From the NCBI GenBank assembly GCA_024362935.1, contig JANCRA010000019.1, positions 9,110,501 to 9,174,500 on the forward strand: DNA of 64,000 bases. The letters are read 5' to 3'. This DNA is from Setophaga petechia. Taxonomy: Eukaryota; Chordata; Aves; Passeriformes; Parulidae. Below the pieces are notes generated by a model that ran no database searches, was not told where the DNA came from, and was given only the letters and a program-made list of their open reading frames with translations. Below, in pieces: positions 13,290-26,397 of this stretch (position 1 is its first letter; every line of letters begins with the position of its first letter). Made by a program: the position numbers and the translations under genes.

Positions 13290-16200
13290 TCTTACACAGC
13301 TTAAGATAACTTGCAAACAAAAACATACTCACCTCCCTCTCAGAAACATAAAAATAAATCACCACAATATGTTGGCCTGAGTTAACACACAAACACATCC
13401 CCTCATTCCTCACTGCCTAGTGTCTCATCATCAACAGGATCTTTTCCCTACCTCTGCTGCCTTCCAGTGGCTCTACTGCCTTTCGGCTGTCAGCTGCCCT
13501 TTTAGCATTTGTTCTTTTTTCTAGGATCTTTGGAACTCCTTTATCTTTATTAATAAGACATGCTTTGCTCTGGTTTGCCTGATTTATTTTATAATGAATG
13601 TTTGAGAGTGTAGGTTATAAGCTTCTTTCCCAGCTTCCCCTCTCATTCATTGATTTGAGATGTTTCTTTAGAGAGGAAAAGGAAAGGAGGTCAGTTTCTG
13701 GAATATTTCCAAATAGACTAACATTGCAAATGCCCAGATATCTCAAATTCTTGATATGCTCATCCTAACTGTTATTTCTTTGCCATTCTCTTGCTACAAA
13801 AAACCTCTTTGCCTATCTCTCTCAAGTATGACACAATTTCTTATATGATTCAATGGAAACATCACAGTGTCATTTATCAAAATATGTACCATAGTTGGGA
13901 ACTTCTTTCCAAGCTTTCTTTCCCCGTTCTATTTCCTGCATTCACTTGGAAATATCCACCATCCTAACAACAAAACCCATCTCCAGATTTGTCTCTTCCT
14001 GACACCTGAGTGAATGGCATGTGATACCTGACACCTGCATGAATGGTTCTTTCAGATTACAGGTAAGATAAACTTCTTGGAGAACAAGCACAAAAATTTT
14101 CACTAACAGAAGTATATAAACATCATAACTCTCCTGATGAAACTCAGCAAGGATTCATTATGCAGACAATGCAAGCTATTACAGCAGAAAAACAAAATTA
14201 GCTCTTATATCATTCAACTGAGCCTGTGCCAAAACCAGAAGTAAATCACTGAAGTTGTGTATAATGCATGAGGTATACAGCATTGTTGAAAATTGATTTT
14301 TTTTTATGATAAAAGGGAATTGGCACAGAAGTGATATGTAATTTTAAATGCTTAGCCTAATAACGTTGCTAATTTTAATTGCTATTAGAAGAACCTTGTT
14401 TTCCTCTAAGGCATTATGTAAAGAATCATTCTAGCTCAAATATGCATGGGAAATGTTTAAGGGCCATTACAGAACAAACAATGAATATCAAAGCAACGGC
14501 ATTAAACCAGCAAATATCTCAAGCTGTGATGCCAGGACTTGGCTGTTTAGCTATCAAGCAGACATTAACAGATGACAGATAAGTTATTATTCAACAAAGT
14601 TGGATGCAAAAAGCTTAAATGCATCCAAACAATAATGTAAAATACAATCTAAAATTCGATGAATGGGAAAAACTACACATAACATAAAAACATAATTTCT
14701 GTGTAATATTCTTAATTATGAAATACTAACATTTCAGCATGCAAGGTTTTAGCAGCAGTTTGGAATCCAATTTATGAAACTGAGTTCCACACATTTACAT
14801 ATAATTGTATCTGTGCAAAAGATGCCAGCATGTGCTGAGGAGAGGCTTTGGCATGCAGTGGCTCAGAGGGAGGGAACAGCACAAAGGCCACCACATCCTC
14901 TGTCTTGCCCAGACACTTTTCTGCTCAGAACCAGAACTGTCCTGTGTAACAATAGCAAGTGCCAGAAGCTCTTATCACCTTCCTGGAGGTGACCTCTGCA
15001 GGAAGGCAGAAAGGTCTGTGGAGGCACACCCTTTTCCTCTCCCAACCTCAGGAAAGCCCTGCTCATGGCCGAAATGACATTGGCAAAGGACAATACATGG
15101 GATTCCAAAAGTAGTGCCTGGAGACATACCAGCACATGGATAAAATGGAGTGCTTTGCAATAGATGGGGATTTTAACACATCTCACTGAAATATGTGCAA
15201 TTGCAGAGAAAAAGGAAAGGTTAAATGTAAGTAGCATGCAAGTGTGACTCAATAAAACATATTACATTACTCTAGCAAAACTAGAGAGGCATGAATATTC
15301 AACTAAAAGCAATGGAGGGACTCAACTAGAAAGATATTTAGTAGTGTGTTGGAGATATAAGCAGAGGCTGTGTTCACTGAAAACAAAGAAGCAAATGAAA
15401 AGCAAAAGTATTTTTAAGTAAATTTTATAAACAAGTGTATCTATTCCATAAGGATAGGACTCAGAATAAACCAGTGCACATAACAAAATCCAGCAACAAA
15501 ATCTTGGTCATTGTGACAGCACAGACTAAAATGCCTTTTCTGTATTTCCTGTATTAAATGAGGGAATAAGCAAGGGAAAAAGAATACAAAACAGAATCCA
15601 ACTCCATAGTCAAGGCAGTCTCTAATAAAGGTCCTCATTTGTACTATTCTTCATTATAAACTCAGAAAATTATCCAAAATACACAGATTTTAGGGTAATT
15701 TGTAAATCAATCACTTTCTTGTTAGCATTGTTATGAAGAACACTCTGGACATTACACAAACATTAGCTCAAAACAACTAATTTGGGTTTAAAAGCAGAGA
15801 AGTGCCTGTAGGCAAACAAAAATGCAGGCCATATGTAAATTGAACAAAATTAATAACTATATTGAGTTAATCTAAAATCAATTAATAATCATTTAATTTG
15901 AAGTAAATCCACAGTTTAAAATATCCCATGAGACATGTGTAGGTGGTAAATTTTTTTCCTATATGCTCTGTGTCCTAACTGGCAGGAGCAAATTGGTGAT
16001 AACAATTACATTTAGTAATGATATTTAGTAATAAGACATTTAATTACAAAACAAGGAAGTAATGTAAAAAACATAATGGCAAGAACAAAAATCCTGGCAT
16101 GACAATCTGAAGAAGAACAAGTAGAAAACATAAACTATTAATAATAGTAGCCACAACATTTAATTTTGAAATATTTGAAGGAGTGAGAACAAAAATGACT

Positions 16201-18478
16201 AATGACACAAAAATTTTTTTTCTGATCAAGCAACACAAGGCTGTTTGCAGTCTAAGGATGGAAAAAGGTTTAGACTGAGCTGATTAAATACAATATCTTA
16301 GGCTATAAAAACCTCTGATTTAGGTTTTTTTATCGTTTTTTATGGGTTTTGTGTGAAAATGCAGACTGAATTGTAGTGGCTGGAAGTCTGTATGCTAACT
16401 CATTATTTGTTTACCAAGTGAGAACTGGAATTGTAGTTAACTATTTCCAAGTCTTTTCAAGGAAAGGTCCCTTTTGTTGTTTGACTTGGACATGCTTATT
16501 TTCTGTCATCCCTTGTTGCTCAGGGCTTTGCATATTTCATAGGAATATAAGATTGAAAGTCTTCCCTCCCATTTAGTCACTAAATACATTCCCTGCTGGC
16601 AAAGACAACCATGCAAAGAGTTTGCTATCATTCAGTTATTATTGGATACATTAGACAGCTTCCTTTTTCCTTTTTAATAATATTGTCCAGGGAACTCCTG
16701 TAAGTCCCATTATGTTAGGTTCACTGCCAATGCTCATGAACAAAAGAGAAAGACATACAATAAAACCAAAACCACATGTGAATTTCTGGCATGACCTGAA
16801 GTCAACGGGTGCTGTGACATTTGTTTGGATTTCACCCTGCAATTATAGACAGGGAGTGTTCTCACTCCTTAGGGCTTTTCTCATTCTGCCATCAGAAGCT
16901 TGAGAGCAAGGGCAGGAGTGTAAGGCTAGATTCAGAAAGAGATCAGAGCCCAGGATCTACACAATGAATCTAAAAGTCGCCTACCTGGAGCTTTTCAACA
17001 GATCATTGCACCAGAAAAGTCTAAAGTTTACACTATCTAAAAAAATAAAATAAAATTTCAGTCTGGAGCACACCCAGAATACTGATGTCCTCAAAGGAAT
17101 TCCCAAATAATAGAAGTACCATTTATTTCTCCTCTGTGAGGCCATACATGATTGGTGTTCTTAGACAAAAATAATCCTCAAACTTTTCCTTATAAAAAAT
17201 TAAGGGAAAAAAAGTAATGTATCTTTTGTCCTTAGCTTTTATTGTCCTCATATGCCTATGACACTCAAGGTTAACTCTCAGGAAGACTTGAACTACCTCA
17301 CCCACTTCCCAAGGGAGTATATTCTCACCGTGTCTCAAATAAGCTGGAGTGAAATTATCTCAGTTAGTCCTACTGAATTGTCTCACACTACATACAGTAA
17401 TTCTAGAGGAGTACAGAGACTGTAGAGATTTAAAATGTCTAAGTCCATAAATTACTTGACAAAGCATGAAAAAGTTTCATCTGAAGAATTTATAAAACCC
17501 ACACTCAACTCTCCCTGCACTGCCACCTACAAAGACAGAAGAATGAGTCTGAATGTGACAGTGAGTGTTTCACAAAACTGAATGAATTGTATTGGATCTG
17601 TTGATCTCCTGCTTTAGGGATTTCTGAGAAAGGGCATCAAATTTTGCCAGGAGGGAGAAAGAGAGCTTTAGTTTTTTGAGGGAGTAAAGCTCATGCTCAC
17701 TTGATTTCTAATTGTGATTGGGTGCTCCCATAGACCCCACTCTTGCACACCTCATTTTCCATACATATATTATGATTGCTTAATGATTGCTTTCTCCACC
17801 CTGAAAAGCTGATCCCTGAAAATTCTTCAACTGATGGAGAATACAGACACAGAGAATAAGAGTAATCAGAATTCCTCCCTGTCTCTCAGCAGCTCTAGGT
17901 TACTATTCTTACTGATTAAATGGGATGTAATATTTTCCTGGGGAAGGAATACTTTTGGAACTTGTATAAATGTTCTTGCATTCATGAAAACATGGAGTTG
18001 ATGAAGCAGTTCTGGATTGAAAATCAGTATTTCCCTTACAAGTGATAAGTCATGCAGACTCTCCTAAACAATTGCAAAATAAGCAAAAAATATCAGCTGG
18101 AAAACACTTGAATTGACAGCTTATGGTAAAAGTTGCTTACATCAGCTGTCTTCTGAACACAAAATAAAGTTTTCACTTTCCAAAAGATAGTGATTTTTCT
18201 TACATATGTCATTCTGCTGTGCATTGCTGTTGCTGAAAAGAAAGAGTTCCCAACCTTCACCCTTGTGAGTTTTCAATTTTTCTAAGGATGTCACATTTTA
18301 AAAAAAAAAAAAGCTCCATCATCACACCTGAACTTCATGTCTCATGATTTTATCTTTGACTCGGGACATCTTGGCTTTTGATCTCTTATTTCTACCTTAA
18401 TTAAGTGTACTGGCACACACAGGCTCTTTCAGTGGTTACAAGAGCTGGCAGAGCAGAATTTACAGTGAAGAATAGTCA
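13290..18478. other. Intergenic DNA, no gene seen
   Basis: About 5 kb with no recognisable exon. An imperfect 29-bp direct repeat (CCTGACACCTG...GAATGG) lies at 13998-14046. A poly-A run lies just inside the right part (18299-18312). The rest is unassigned AT-rich sequence. Confidence 0.55.
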
Positions 18479-18787
18479 AGAGAGGGAGGTTTTACAGGGA
18501 CATGTAGTGGAAGGACAGGGAGGAGTGGTTTTAAACTGAAAGAGGGTAGATTTAGATCAGATATTTGGAAGAAATTCTTTACTGTGAGTGTGGTGAGGCA
18601 CTGGAATAGGCTGCCCTGAGAAATTGTGGATGCACTATACCTAGAAGTGTTCAAGGAGGAAGTGTTGGAGAAGTGTGCTGAGCAACCTGGTCTAATGGAA
18701 GGTGTCTCTGTCTGTGGCCAGGGGTTAGAACTAGATGATTTTTAAGGTCCTTTCCAACCTAAACCATTCTAAGATTCTACATTTCTA
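18479..18787 (+). mobile_element. CR1 LINE fragment, 3' end, plus strand
   Basis: Landmarks run in sense order. GAAGAAATTCTTTACTGTGA encodes the C-terminal KKFFT-like segment of ORF2. GAGGCACTGGAATAGGCTGC follows, then TCTAATGGAAGGTGTC, then GATTTTTAAGGTCCTTTCCA, and the tail CCATTCTAAGATTCT. It is 5'-truncated and frame-broken. It is closely related in 3' UTR type to the copy at 11079-11368 but keeps the segment that copy lost. Confidence 0.93.
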
Positions 18788-19587
18788 TGCCATGGAACAG
18801 GACTAAACCATTGTCACAAACAAGACACCACAAACATGGATGTAGCAAATATATCATCAAGCCCTTCCTACCTGTGTTGAAATGATACAATATTTTGCTC
18901 TCCTGATCAAAAAGTCCTTTTCAATGCTACATCTTAAAAAAAAAAATCAATTGTCAGCTACTATTCCACTAAATTATAACTTTGAACAGACTATTCTTCC
19001 AAAAAGCAAATAAGGGGGTGGAAGTTATTTGTAAGATATAAATACAATAGCACTCCTTATGGCTAACAGGTTAATTTGGTATGCTAACATGTGCCTCATT
19101 TAAACACTTCTGAACACTTTGAAGCACTTACGAAAACAAACAGGATATGGTTTTTTTTTCAGAAAGCAAAAGGGAAAGGCTGAAAGACTGTATTTCATTA
19201 TCACCAAACCAGAAGGTGCAAAACTGGTACAATGCAGAAGTCAGAAGAGTTGCTATGATCTAGGTTTCTGAGAAGCAATCTGCACTTACCAGATACAGTG
19301 ATGGGTTGAACTTGATCTTTTTCCTGTAATATGTGAAGACACGCATCCCCCTCCTCAAAAGAACAAAACCACTTTTATAGTCAAAGATGTCACCTTTCCT
19401 TAGAAAACTGAATCCTTTGGGTTTATTACCAGGAAACTCAAACAGGCAAAAAGGAAATTTTAAGAAGTATGAAATATTCAATTTGCCTTCTGTACCTTGA
19501 AGAGGGGTATTTTTGTGTCCTCCCTTTGTGACAGCCAGCTCAGTGACCTTCAGAACTGAATAGAACTGCACAGTCTCCTGTGAATTC

Positions 19588-19890
19588 CATGAAATCATAA
19601 AATCATTTAGTTTAGAAAAGACTTTTAGGATTACTTAATCCAACTGTGAACCCAGTGCTTCTAAGTCCACTAGTAGACCATGTCCCTAAGTGCCACACCT
19701 ACACATCTTGGAAATACATCCAGGGATGGTGACTCTGCCACCTTCCTGGGCAGCCTGTTCCAGTGCTTAACAACAATTTCAGTGAAAAAGTTTTTCCTAA
19801 TAACCAGTCTAAATCTCCTCTGGCATAGTTTGAGACCATTACCTCTTGTCCTATCACTTGTTACTTGGGAGAAAAGACAAACACACACCT
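19588..19890 (-). mobile_element. CR1 LINE fragment, 3' end, minus strand
   Basis: The plus strand shows antisense CR1. The tail AAATCATAAAATCATTTAGT is at the left. Then come GATGGTGACTCTGCCACCTT, CCTGTTCCAGTGCTTAACAA, TAAATCTCCTCTGGCATAGT, and CCTCTTGTCCTATCACTTG. On the minus strand a stretch of about 70 codons still reads as the ORF2 C terminus (…[12 protein letters not shown]…, …[12 protein letters not shown]…), so this copy is less decayed than most others here. It is 5'-truncated near 19890. Confidence 0.93.
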
Positions 19891-20824
19891 CATAACAGTT
19901 ATTTGTAGGTCACCCTTTCACCTTTTCCCAAGGTAATAACAAGCCAGACAGATTCTATAAGTAAATATCTGTTAATATTTTTCAATTTGTACAAGGAAAA
20001 GAGGGAAAATAATTATTGGAAATGATACAAATCACTGAAGATTGTTACAAACTAAAACAGTATTAAATGGCTGGAGATATTCATTAATATACATGACAAA
20101 GGATAGATGCCACCTTCCCTCATTTTTGTGGTATCTTTTATATTGTGAGAAGTACAGATAAAGTGAAGAAAAGGCTTCACACCATTGTCCAGCACATGCA
20201 TCAAAGTTTATGTTAGCATCAGTCCTGTTGATCTACATAGTTTTGATTGATTCTTCAAACAAAAGTGAAGCCTTTGATCAGCAGCCTTTGCTCTCTCTGC
20301 ACAAACGCTGTGGATCCACCAGCAGAAAATCTGACTACCAGCACAATCAGGGCACACCAACTTTTTGTCCCCTTTCTTTATGTCTATTACCCATATCACT
20401 CTTTGGCCTGCATCTTCCAGGGGTACTGCCACTCAACACATGAACCTAATTGCTGTATTTGGGGTTATTTTCAGTTCAAAGTGTCCTTCTCACTGGCCAC
20501 CAGTTTATTACCAGTGCTATCAGTGTGTCCTACAGAACAATACAATGGGATTTTTTGACACGAGCAGGTACAGGACGTATGTCCTGGCAGACAAAGTCAG
20601 ATTCAATGGAACCCTCTACCAAACTTTCTGGGAGATATCCTAAAGCAAATAATCAACAGAGCCTGGATTTAAATTTGGGTGAAATGATTGCCATCTTCTG
20701 AATGGAGGTGGACATGGTAGCTCCTCAAGGAAAATGAGGTCCAGAAACAGAAACAAAGAACAAGCAGGACAGAGAGGTTGGGAATACTTTCAAATTTCCC
20801 AACACTAATGAGAGCTTTCATCAT
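19891..20824. other. Intergenic DNA
   Basis: Several overlapping open frames at 20208-20701 in different phases encode no recognisable domain. There is no start or splice context to support any of them. Confidence 0.5.
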
Positions 20825-20932
20825 ACCCATGATGCAAATTCATACACTATGAGAAAACCTAAGTAGTCTTCACCAATGACCCATGATGCAAATTCATACA
20901 CTATGAGAAAACCTAAGTAGTCTTCACTAATG
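20825..20932. repeat. 54-bp tandem duplication
   Basis: A 54-bp unit beginning ACCCATGATGCAAATTCATA (20825-20878) is repeated immediately at 20879-20932. The only mismatch I see is near the end (TTCACCAATG versus TTCACTAATG). The near-identity indicates a recent event by replication slippage or unequal exchange. It could also be an assembly artefact. Confidence 0.95.
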
Positions 20933-23900
20933 CTGTCACACATCATCTTCTCTCTCAGATCAGCTCTTGCAACCCTCACACAGGCTGGTAAAATCCCAAG
21001 ACAGCCCTGGGGAAGAGGGGCAGAGACTAGCAGACTGTCTCATCCCATTCCACCACCCCAGCCAGGAGCAGACATGGGCTGATTCTTGGCAGGAATTTCC
21101 TTTCATTAGTGAGAAGAAATTAATCTGCCCCCCCTAACAACCTATTCCCTCTTTCCACCCCAAAGAGCCCTACAAAAGCCCACAACAAAGGCAGATCTTC
21201 TTCTATTGAGTTACCAAATGATAACTGCAGCCCTACATCCAATCTTAATTATGTTTAATTAGGTATAGCCTCTAATGCCAGTAACATCTTTAAGAAATTG
21301 CCCTTCCTAAACTCAAGCAGACATAGGAAAGCATAAGAGGAAAATATACTGTAGTTTTAGCTTTAGATTTCTCAGCTCTAAATTTACTTCCAACTGTGAA
21401 CATAAACCTAATTATTAGCTGGAGTACTTTCTACTGCTGTCCCCTATATTATGTAATAATTCCTGAAGATCATTATTTTATACTAATTTTTACTATAAAT
21501 AAATATGAATTCTGTCTTCATAAATCACAAAGTGCAAATCCCAATGCAAAATTTAATTGTATTAATGAATTGAAGGAAGACCAGAAATAAATGAGAGCAT
21601 AAAGCACTGGCCTAAGCAACTGTTTTCTCTATTTGTACTTATCTAGACCCTCTTGAATGAAAAAAGTTCTCTTTCAATACTAAACCCAAAACTATAAACC
21701 TAACTCCAATCCAAATATTAATATCAACACCAACAGTGATCACAGCAATGAAAGTGAAAGAAAAGCATGCTCCCATAGAGGAACACATCATCTTTCTGTT
21801 TCCCTAGTCCCTGGAATATCCACCCATAAATTGAGAAAAACAGAGATCTGATTTCCTATTCCTAACCCTACCCTAGCCATGGCATTGGTGCAAATCTCAC
21901 ATCTACAAGACAACACAGAATATTCACCATTTCCAAAACCTGCCCATTTCCAGCTCTTCAGTAATAATAGGATGCAGCAAAGATCTGAGTTCATAAGAAG
22001 GAACGTGTCAATAAGAGAGAACCCCTCTTATCCTCAAGTCTAATCTCAGCCCTAAATTTAAAGCAAGCTAGAGCCTTAACCTAATGCCACCACTAGCCCT
22101 AACATAGTTATAACCTGGTATGCATTCAGACTCCAAATTACACAGTTTCTGCCTTTACCAGCAGCTGTTACCTCGTCTTTTGAACTTGTGCAAGCCACAG
22201 AAAATCAACTGGAGTCTTGAAAATCCAATTCCAAACTCTATGTCTGATGTTAATTATTTGCAAGGCTTGGAGCATAATGACAGAGTACATCCAATTTCCT
22301 ATCCTGTCATCACCTGCCCTCTTCATAACTCTGTCAGACCACCAGCATAAAGACATGAACAAATATCCTGAAAATTTGAATTCCCAAATCCCAGTTATAA
22401 TACTTGTATTAATTAAACATATGTAAATACTAAAGAATGATATAGAGCTTTTACCTCGTTCTTCTTGATTCTTCACCCCCCTGAGAAAACCAAAAATCTC
22501 TGCAATTCTTTCTAACACTCCCAAAGCCCAACTCAAAAACTGAAGCCTAGTGTTGGTTTGCTCACCCAAGCAAGCAATGAACCATTCAAAATTTCCCACT
22601 TCTGAGCATGTGGTTCCTAGAAGCTTTATATTCTGACTCATTCACAAGCCATATATCACTTTTTTATTATTTTCAGCAGACAAATGTGCAGATTACAAAT
22701 TCCTAGCAGATTTGTCTCCACAGATTAGTCCCAGCAGATTAAGAAAAAATGTCCTCTTTAGTCTTTATTCTCCTCCCAGCCATTTAGGACCTACTGCAAT
22801 GCTACAGAATTCTGAATCTGCAAAAATTTCAAAGTCAATCCCAGCCCTAATTTTGGTTGAGGCCTATAGCCAACACAAAAATACACATTAAAATATTCCC
22901 TTTTTTCAGCATTTGTCCTCTTCCTAGTTCTGAGGATCTTAATCTTGGTCATGATGACAGAGCCAGGGAAACTAATAAAATATAATATTTCTTTAGTTTA
23001 ATTTTAACTGAGATCCAGTCAAATAGGACTTCTAAAAATTAAATATCTGGGTTTGGCCATTTTTTTTCATTCTTTCTATATCTGGACAGTCTACATTGTC
23101 AGCAAGTCATAAGAATGAGCTGGATGGTGAGGAAAAATGTTCCAAATGAGTACATTTCACAGATATGTTAATAACTACAGACAGCAACTTCTTCAGCTAA
23201 TGTATCAAGAAATACATGTTCATCCTTTTACTAATTTTTTAACATAGATTTATATAGTGTTCTACAACACCGCAGAATTTCTATATCACAAATTTAGAAG
23301 TGCTCTTCACCAGAAATGATAGACAGGAAGCATGATACATAAAGTATTCTGTTATGAGGAGTTTTAACTTTCGCAGCACTGCTAGGATTTCAGTTAGTGC
23401 CAACATTTTTAGTTGCATACTTGATGCAAGTTCTCCACCTAGTGGACTAATTTTTAATGCTCCAAAGGATCATAGTTCCTTTCATGTCATCTTTTTTACT
23501 TCTGATTCATTGAGTAATAGAAACAGTTCCTTACCTAAGATTTTATAAATACTTAAGGTATATAATAGGTTTTTTCAAAATAAAACTTCACACTGTGACT
23601 GAAATATTTACAATAGGTTTGGAAAACATAAAAACCAAGAGAACTATGAAAGTAAAACCAGTTACAACAATCAACCTGTATCCACAAAATCATTTGAACA
23701 AAACAGCCCCAGATATTTTACTCATCGAGGTTTTGGTAGCTGAGTGAAATTCTATTTTTAGAAAATCTTAAAGCCTTCACAAATATTAACAACAACCACA
23801 TTTAAAAGAAAATTCCAAAGCAGGCAACATAATTGCTCATAGAGCATTGACAAAACAGCCCCATCCAGGTGCCAGAGTAAAAAATAGCAATTTGAACAGC

Positions 23901-24057
23901 TCATTGTGGGGCACAGGAAATTCCAAATCACTTGAAGTTCTTGTTTTGAGGCTGGATGAAACAGTAAAACATATATTCTGGTGTTACCACGTACTTGTGC
24001 ATGTATGTACATCATGCAAGAATTCAGTGGGAAAGAAGGAACATTGCCACACAGAAA
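20933..24057. other. Intergenic DNA, part C/A-rich
   Basis: No gene was recognised. Between about 21660 and 22110 the plus strand is rich in C and A, with recurring CCTAA/CCCTA words (21868-21880, 22052-22058, 22072-22077, 22094-22102). They are irregularly spaced, so no repeat period can be defined by eye. A minus-strand open frame at 22168-22641 (157 codons) has no recognisable domain and is judged chance. Confidence 0.45.
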
Positions 24058-24089
24058 GATTATATTCATCTAACCAGATGAATATAATC
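24058..24089. repeat. Perfect inverted repeat, 14-bp stem, 4-nt loop
   Basis: GATTATATTCATCT (24058-24071), AACC loop (24072-24075) and AGATGAATATAATC (24076-24089) form a perfect 14-bp hairpin or cruciform. It is AT-rich and isolated, with no flanking T-tract or gene context that would make it a terminator. Confidence 0.95.
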
Positions 24090-25184
24090 ATCCATCCTGC
24101 TTAAATGCATGGACCACTATAAATCTCCTCCCTGTGCTTACAAAGAACAGCCTCCTAGAAGAAAAAAAATACTGAAAAAAAAACCCTACAAAGTGCTGAT
24201 ACAAAATACATAGTTCACATCTCAGACCTACTGAGACCAGCTCTGGCCCGCAGCTCCAGAACCTGTAATCACAACTGTAGCACACAGTACAGAGAATTTA
24301 AAATCCCTTTAGGTAGGCTGGTCCTGAGCCACTTCAGGAGACAAAGGTCAAAACAGAGGGTATGAATTTCACCTCTGTTCTTGCTGGTGACAAGTGCACT
24401 TCCAAAGCAATTGGTATAATGCACTGTGCTCCTTGCATGACACATTACTTAATAATTGCACGGCTGCATTTCAAGTCACCTTCAGTTCACAGTAGTTTTT
24501 AGTTGTGACTTGACAGCCAGAGTGGGTTACAGCTATCCTGCACTTGAGATAATGAAGGTATAGATTATAGTTGAGAGCCCACATCAAACAAATGAGGTCA
24601 CACATCCTGACTCGATACAGAATCACCATTATAAACTTGGTCTCATATAACATTACCATCAAAACAGTGCCTTGACTTGTTCAGTGCACTTACCAGAACT
24701 CAATTTGCCAGTATTGGAGATCACATTCCCTTTCGCTGATGAAGTTGCAGTTTAATTTTCTCACTGTACCGGCTGACTCCCTCAGCACCCAGCCCTGCAG
24801 ATGCAGGTAGACTTACTTGGGTACCCTATCTCTGAGTCAGCACACCATCTCACGTGCACACTGCCCTGCCTCCACAGCAGCAGCAGGGACATGTCCCTAC
24901 TGCACAGAGGGGAAACTGAGACATCAGTAGGAGGCTAAGACTTATTTTAAACAGATCGCAAACAAGCAGCAGTGGAGGAAAGAGACTTGACTGAGATCTT
25001 TCCCTGTATGCCAATAACATACAGCATTCAAAAGCTGTATTATAAAATGCATTATATTTCCAAGCAGAAGGATAGTACTTAATCCACACAAAAGATTTCT
25101 TAATGCTAGATTAGGCAACCTAAACACAGTATCCTGCAGGGTAAGACTCAAGACAGACCAGACAGTTTCCTTGTGATCATGAGA
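24090..25184. other. Intergenic DNA
   Basis: Unassigned. A more GC-rich patch at about 24740-24920 has CAGCAGCAG-type short runs, but no gene or named repeat is visible. Confidence 0.5.
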
Positions 25185-25194
25185 CATATATATA

Positions 25195-25254
<60 letters not shown>
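25185..25254. repeat. (TA)n microsatellite
   Basis: A TA dinucleotide run of about 70 bp has one small interruption (ATTTTAT near 25198-25204) and ends in ACACACACA. The alternating Tyr/Ile frame across it is an artefact. Confidence 0.95.
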
Positions 25255-25255
<1 letters not shown>

Positions 25256-25639
25256 ATACTGTCTTCTATAGTGCCTGAGTGTCAACTGTGGCACAAACCT
25301 TAGCACATGCATTTTGTTGTATTTACTCTTCCTTACAGAAAAACTAAAATACAGGCAAATTACATAAATTATGGAACTGTAGAGCTTTCATTTTTATGTT
25401 ACTGATGTCCCTAAACTTCCATCAAATTTTGGCAGGTCAGAAGCATGGAACACTCACAGCTACTTTAGTACACTTATTACTGTGATTCTAGTTTATGATC
25501 CATCACCAAGAGCAAATCACTTTTCCTCATTTCTGGAGATTGGAGTGCAGGCTTTAATAGTCCAGCAGCTCTTGACTGGAAAGAAATGGGTTAAATGACC
25601 CCATAGTGCTGTCCAGCCCTTCAGAAAAACCTCGGCCCT

Positions 25640-26397
25640 TTGGAGAGATGGGTAGGAGAAGAACTGCCTGAAGTTCAGAAAAGGCAAATGCCAGGTCCTG
25701 CACCTGCAGAAGAACACCAGCACAGGCTGAGGGCTGACCTGCTGGAAAGCAGATCTGCAGAGAAGGACCTGGGGGTCCTGGTGGACACCATCTGTCCATG
25801 AGCCAGCAGTGCCCTGATGGCCAAGAGGCCGAAGATGTCCTGGTCTGCATTAGGAATGACACTGCCAGCAGGTTGAGGGAGATGATCCTGCCCCTCTCCT
25901 CAGCCCTGGTGAGGTAATGTCTTGAGTGCTGTGTCAGTTCTGAGCTCCTCAGGACAAGAGAGACGTGGAGCTTCTGGATTTGGCCCAGTAGAGGGCTACA
26001 AAGATTATTAAAGGGCAGGATCATCTCTCTTAATAAGGAAAGACTGAGGGACTTGAGCCTGTTCAGCCTCAAAAGATACCTGAAAGGGAACCTTCCCAAT
26101 ATCTGTAAGTATCTGAAGGGAGGGTGCCAAGAGGATGGATCCAGGCTTTCCTTAGTGGTGCTAAGCAATAGGACAAGAGGCATTGGGGAGAAAATGGTAC
26201 ACAGAAAGTTCCGTGGGAATATGAGGAAATCTTCTTTACTGTGCTGTTGACCAAGGACTGGAAGAGTTTGTCCAGAGAAGTTGTGGAGTTTTCTGAACAC
26301 AATTCTCTGTCATGTGCTGTAGGACAACCCTGCTTGAACAGGAAGGTTGGACCAGAGGTGTACCCTTCCAACCTGGCCCATTATATGATTCTGTGAA
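25640..26397 (+). mobile_element. CR1 LINE fragment, ORF2 C-terminal part and 3' UTR, plus strand
   Basis: About 750 bp of sense CR1. The start matches the segment after the reverse-transcriptase palm (TGCCAGGTCCTGCACCTGCA near 25690). Then come GACCTGGGGGTCCTGGTGGA (25766), ATGAGCCAGCAGTGCCCTGA (25799), GAGCCTGTTCAGCCTCAAAA (26055), CAATAGGACAAGAGGCATTG (26166), and a tail with CATTATATGATTCTGTGAAA. Frameshifts and stops break the coding frame. The 248-codon open frame on the opposite strand (25554-26300) is simply the antisense of this element. Confidence 0.93.

Noticed and set aside
13222..13413. Asn-run protein on the minus strand
   Set aside because: Translation of the ATT trinucleotide repeat.
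22168..22641. 157-codon minus-strand open frame
   Set aside because: No domain, no splice or promoter context. The length is within what chance gives in 64 kb.
25554..26300. 248-codon minus-strand open frame
   Set aside because: It is the antisense of a plus-strand CR1 fragment; no protein domain.
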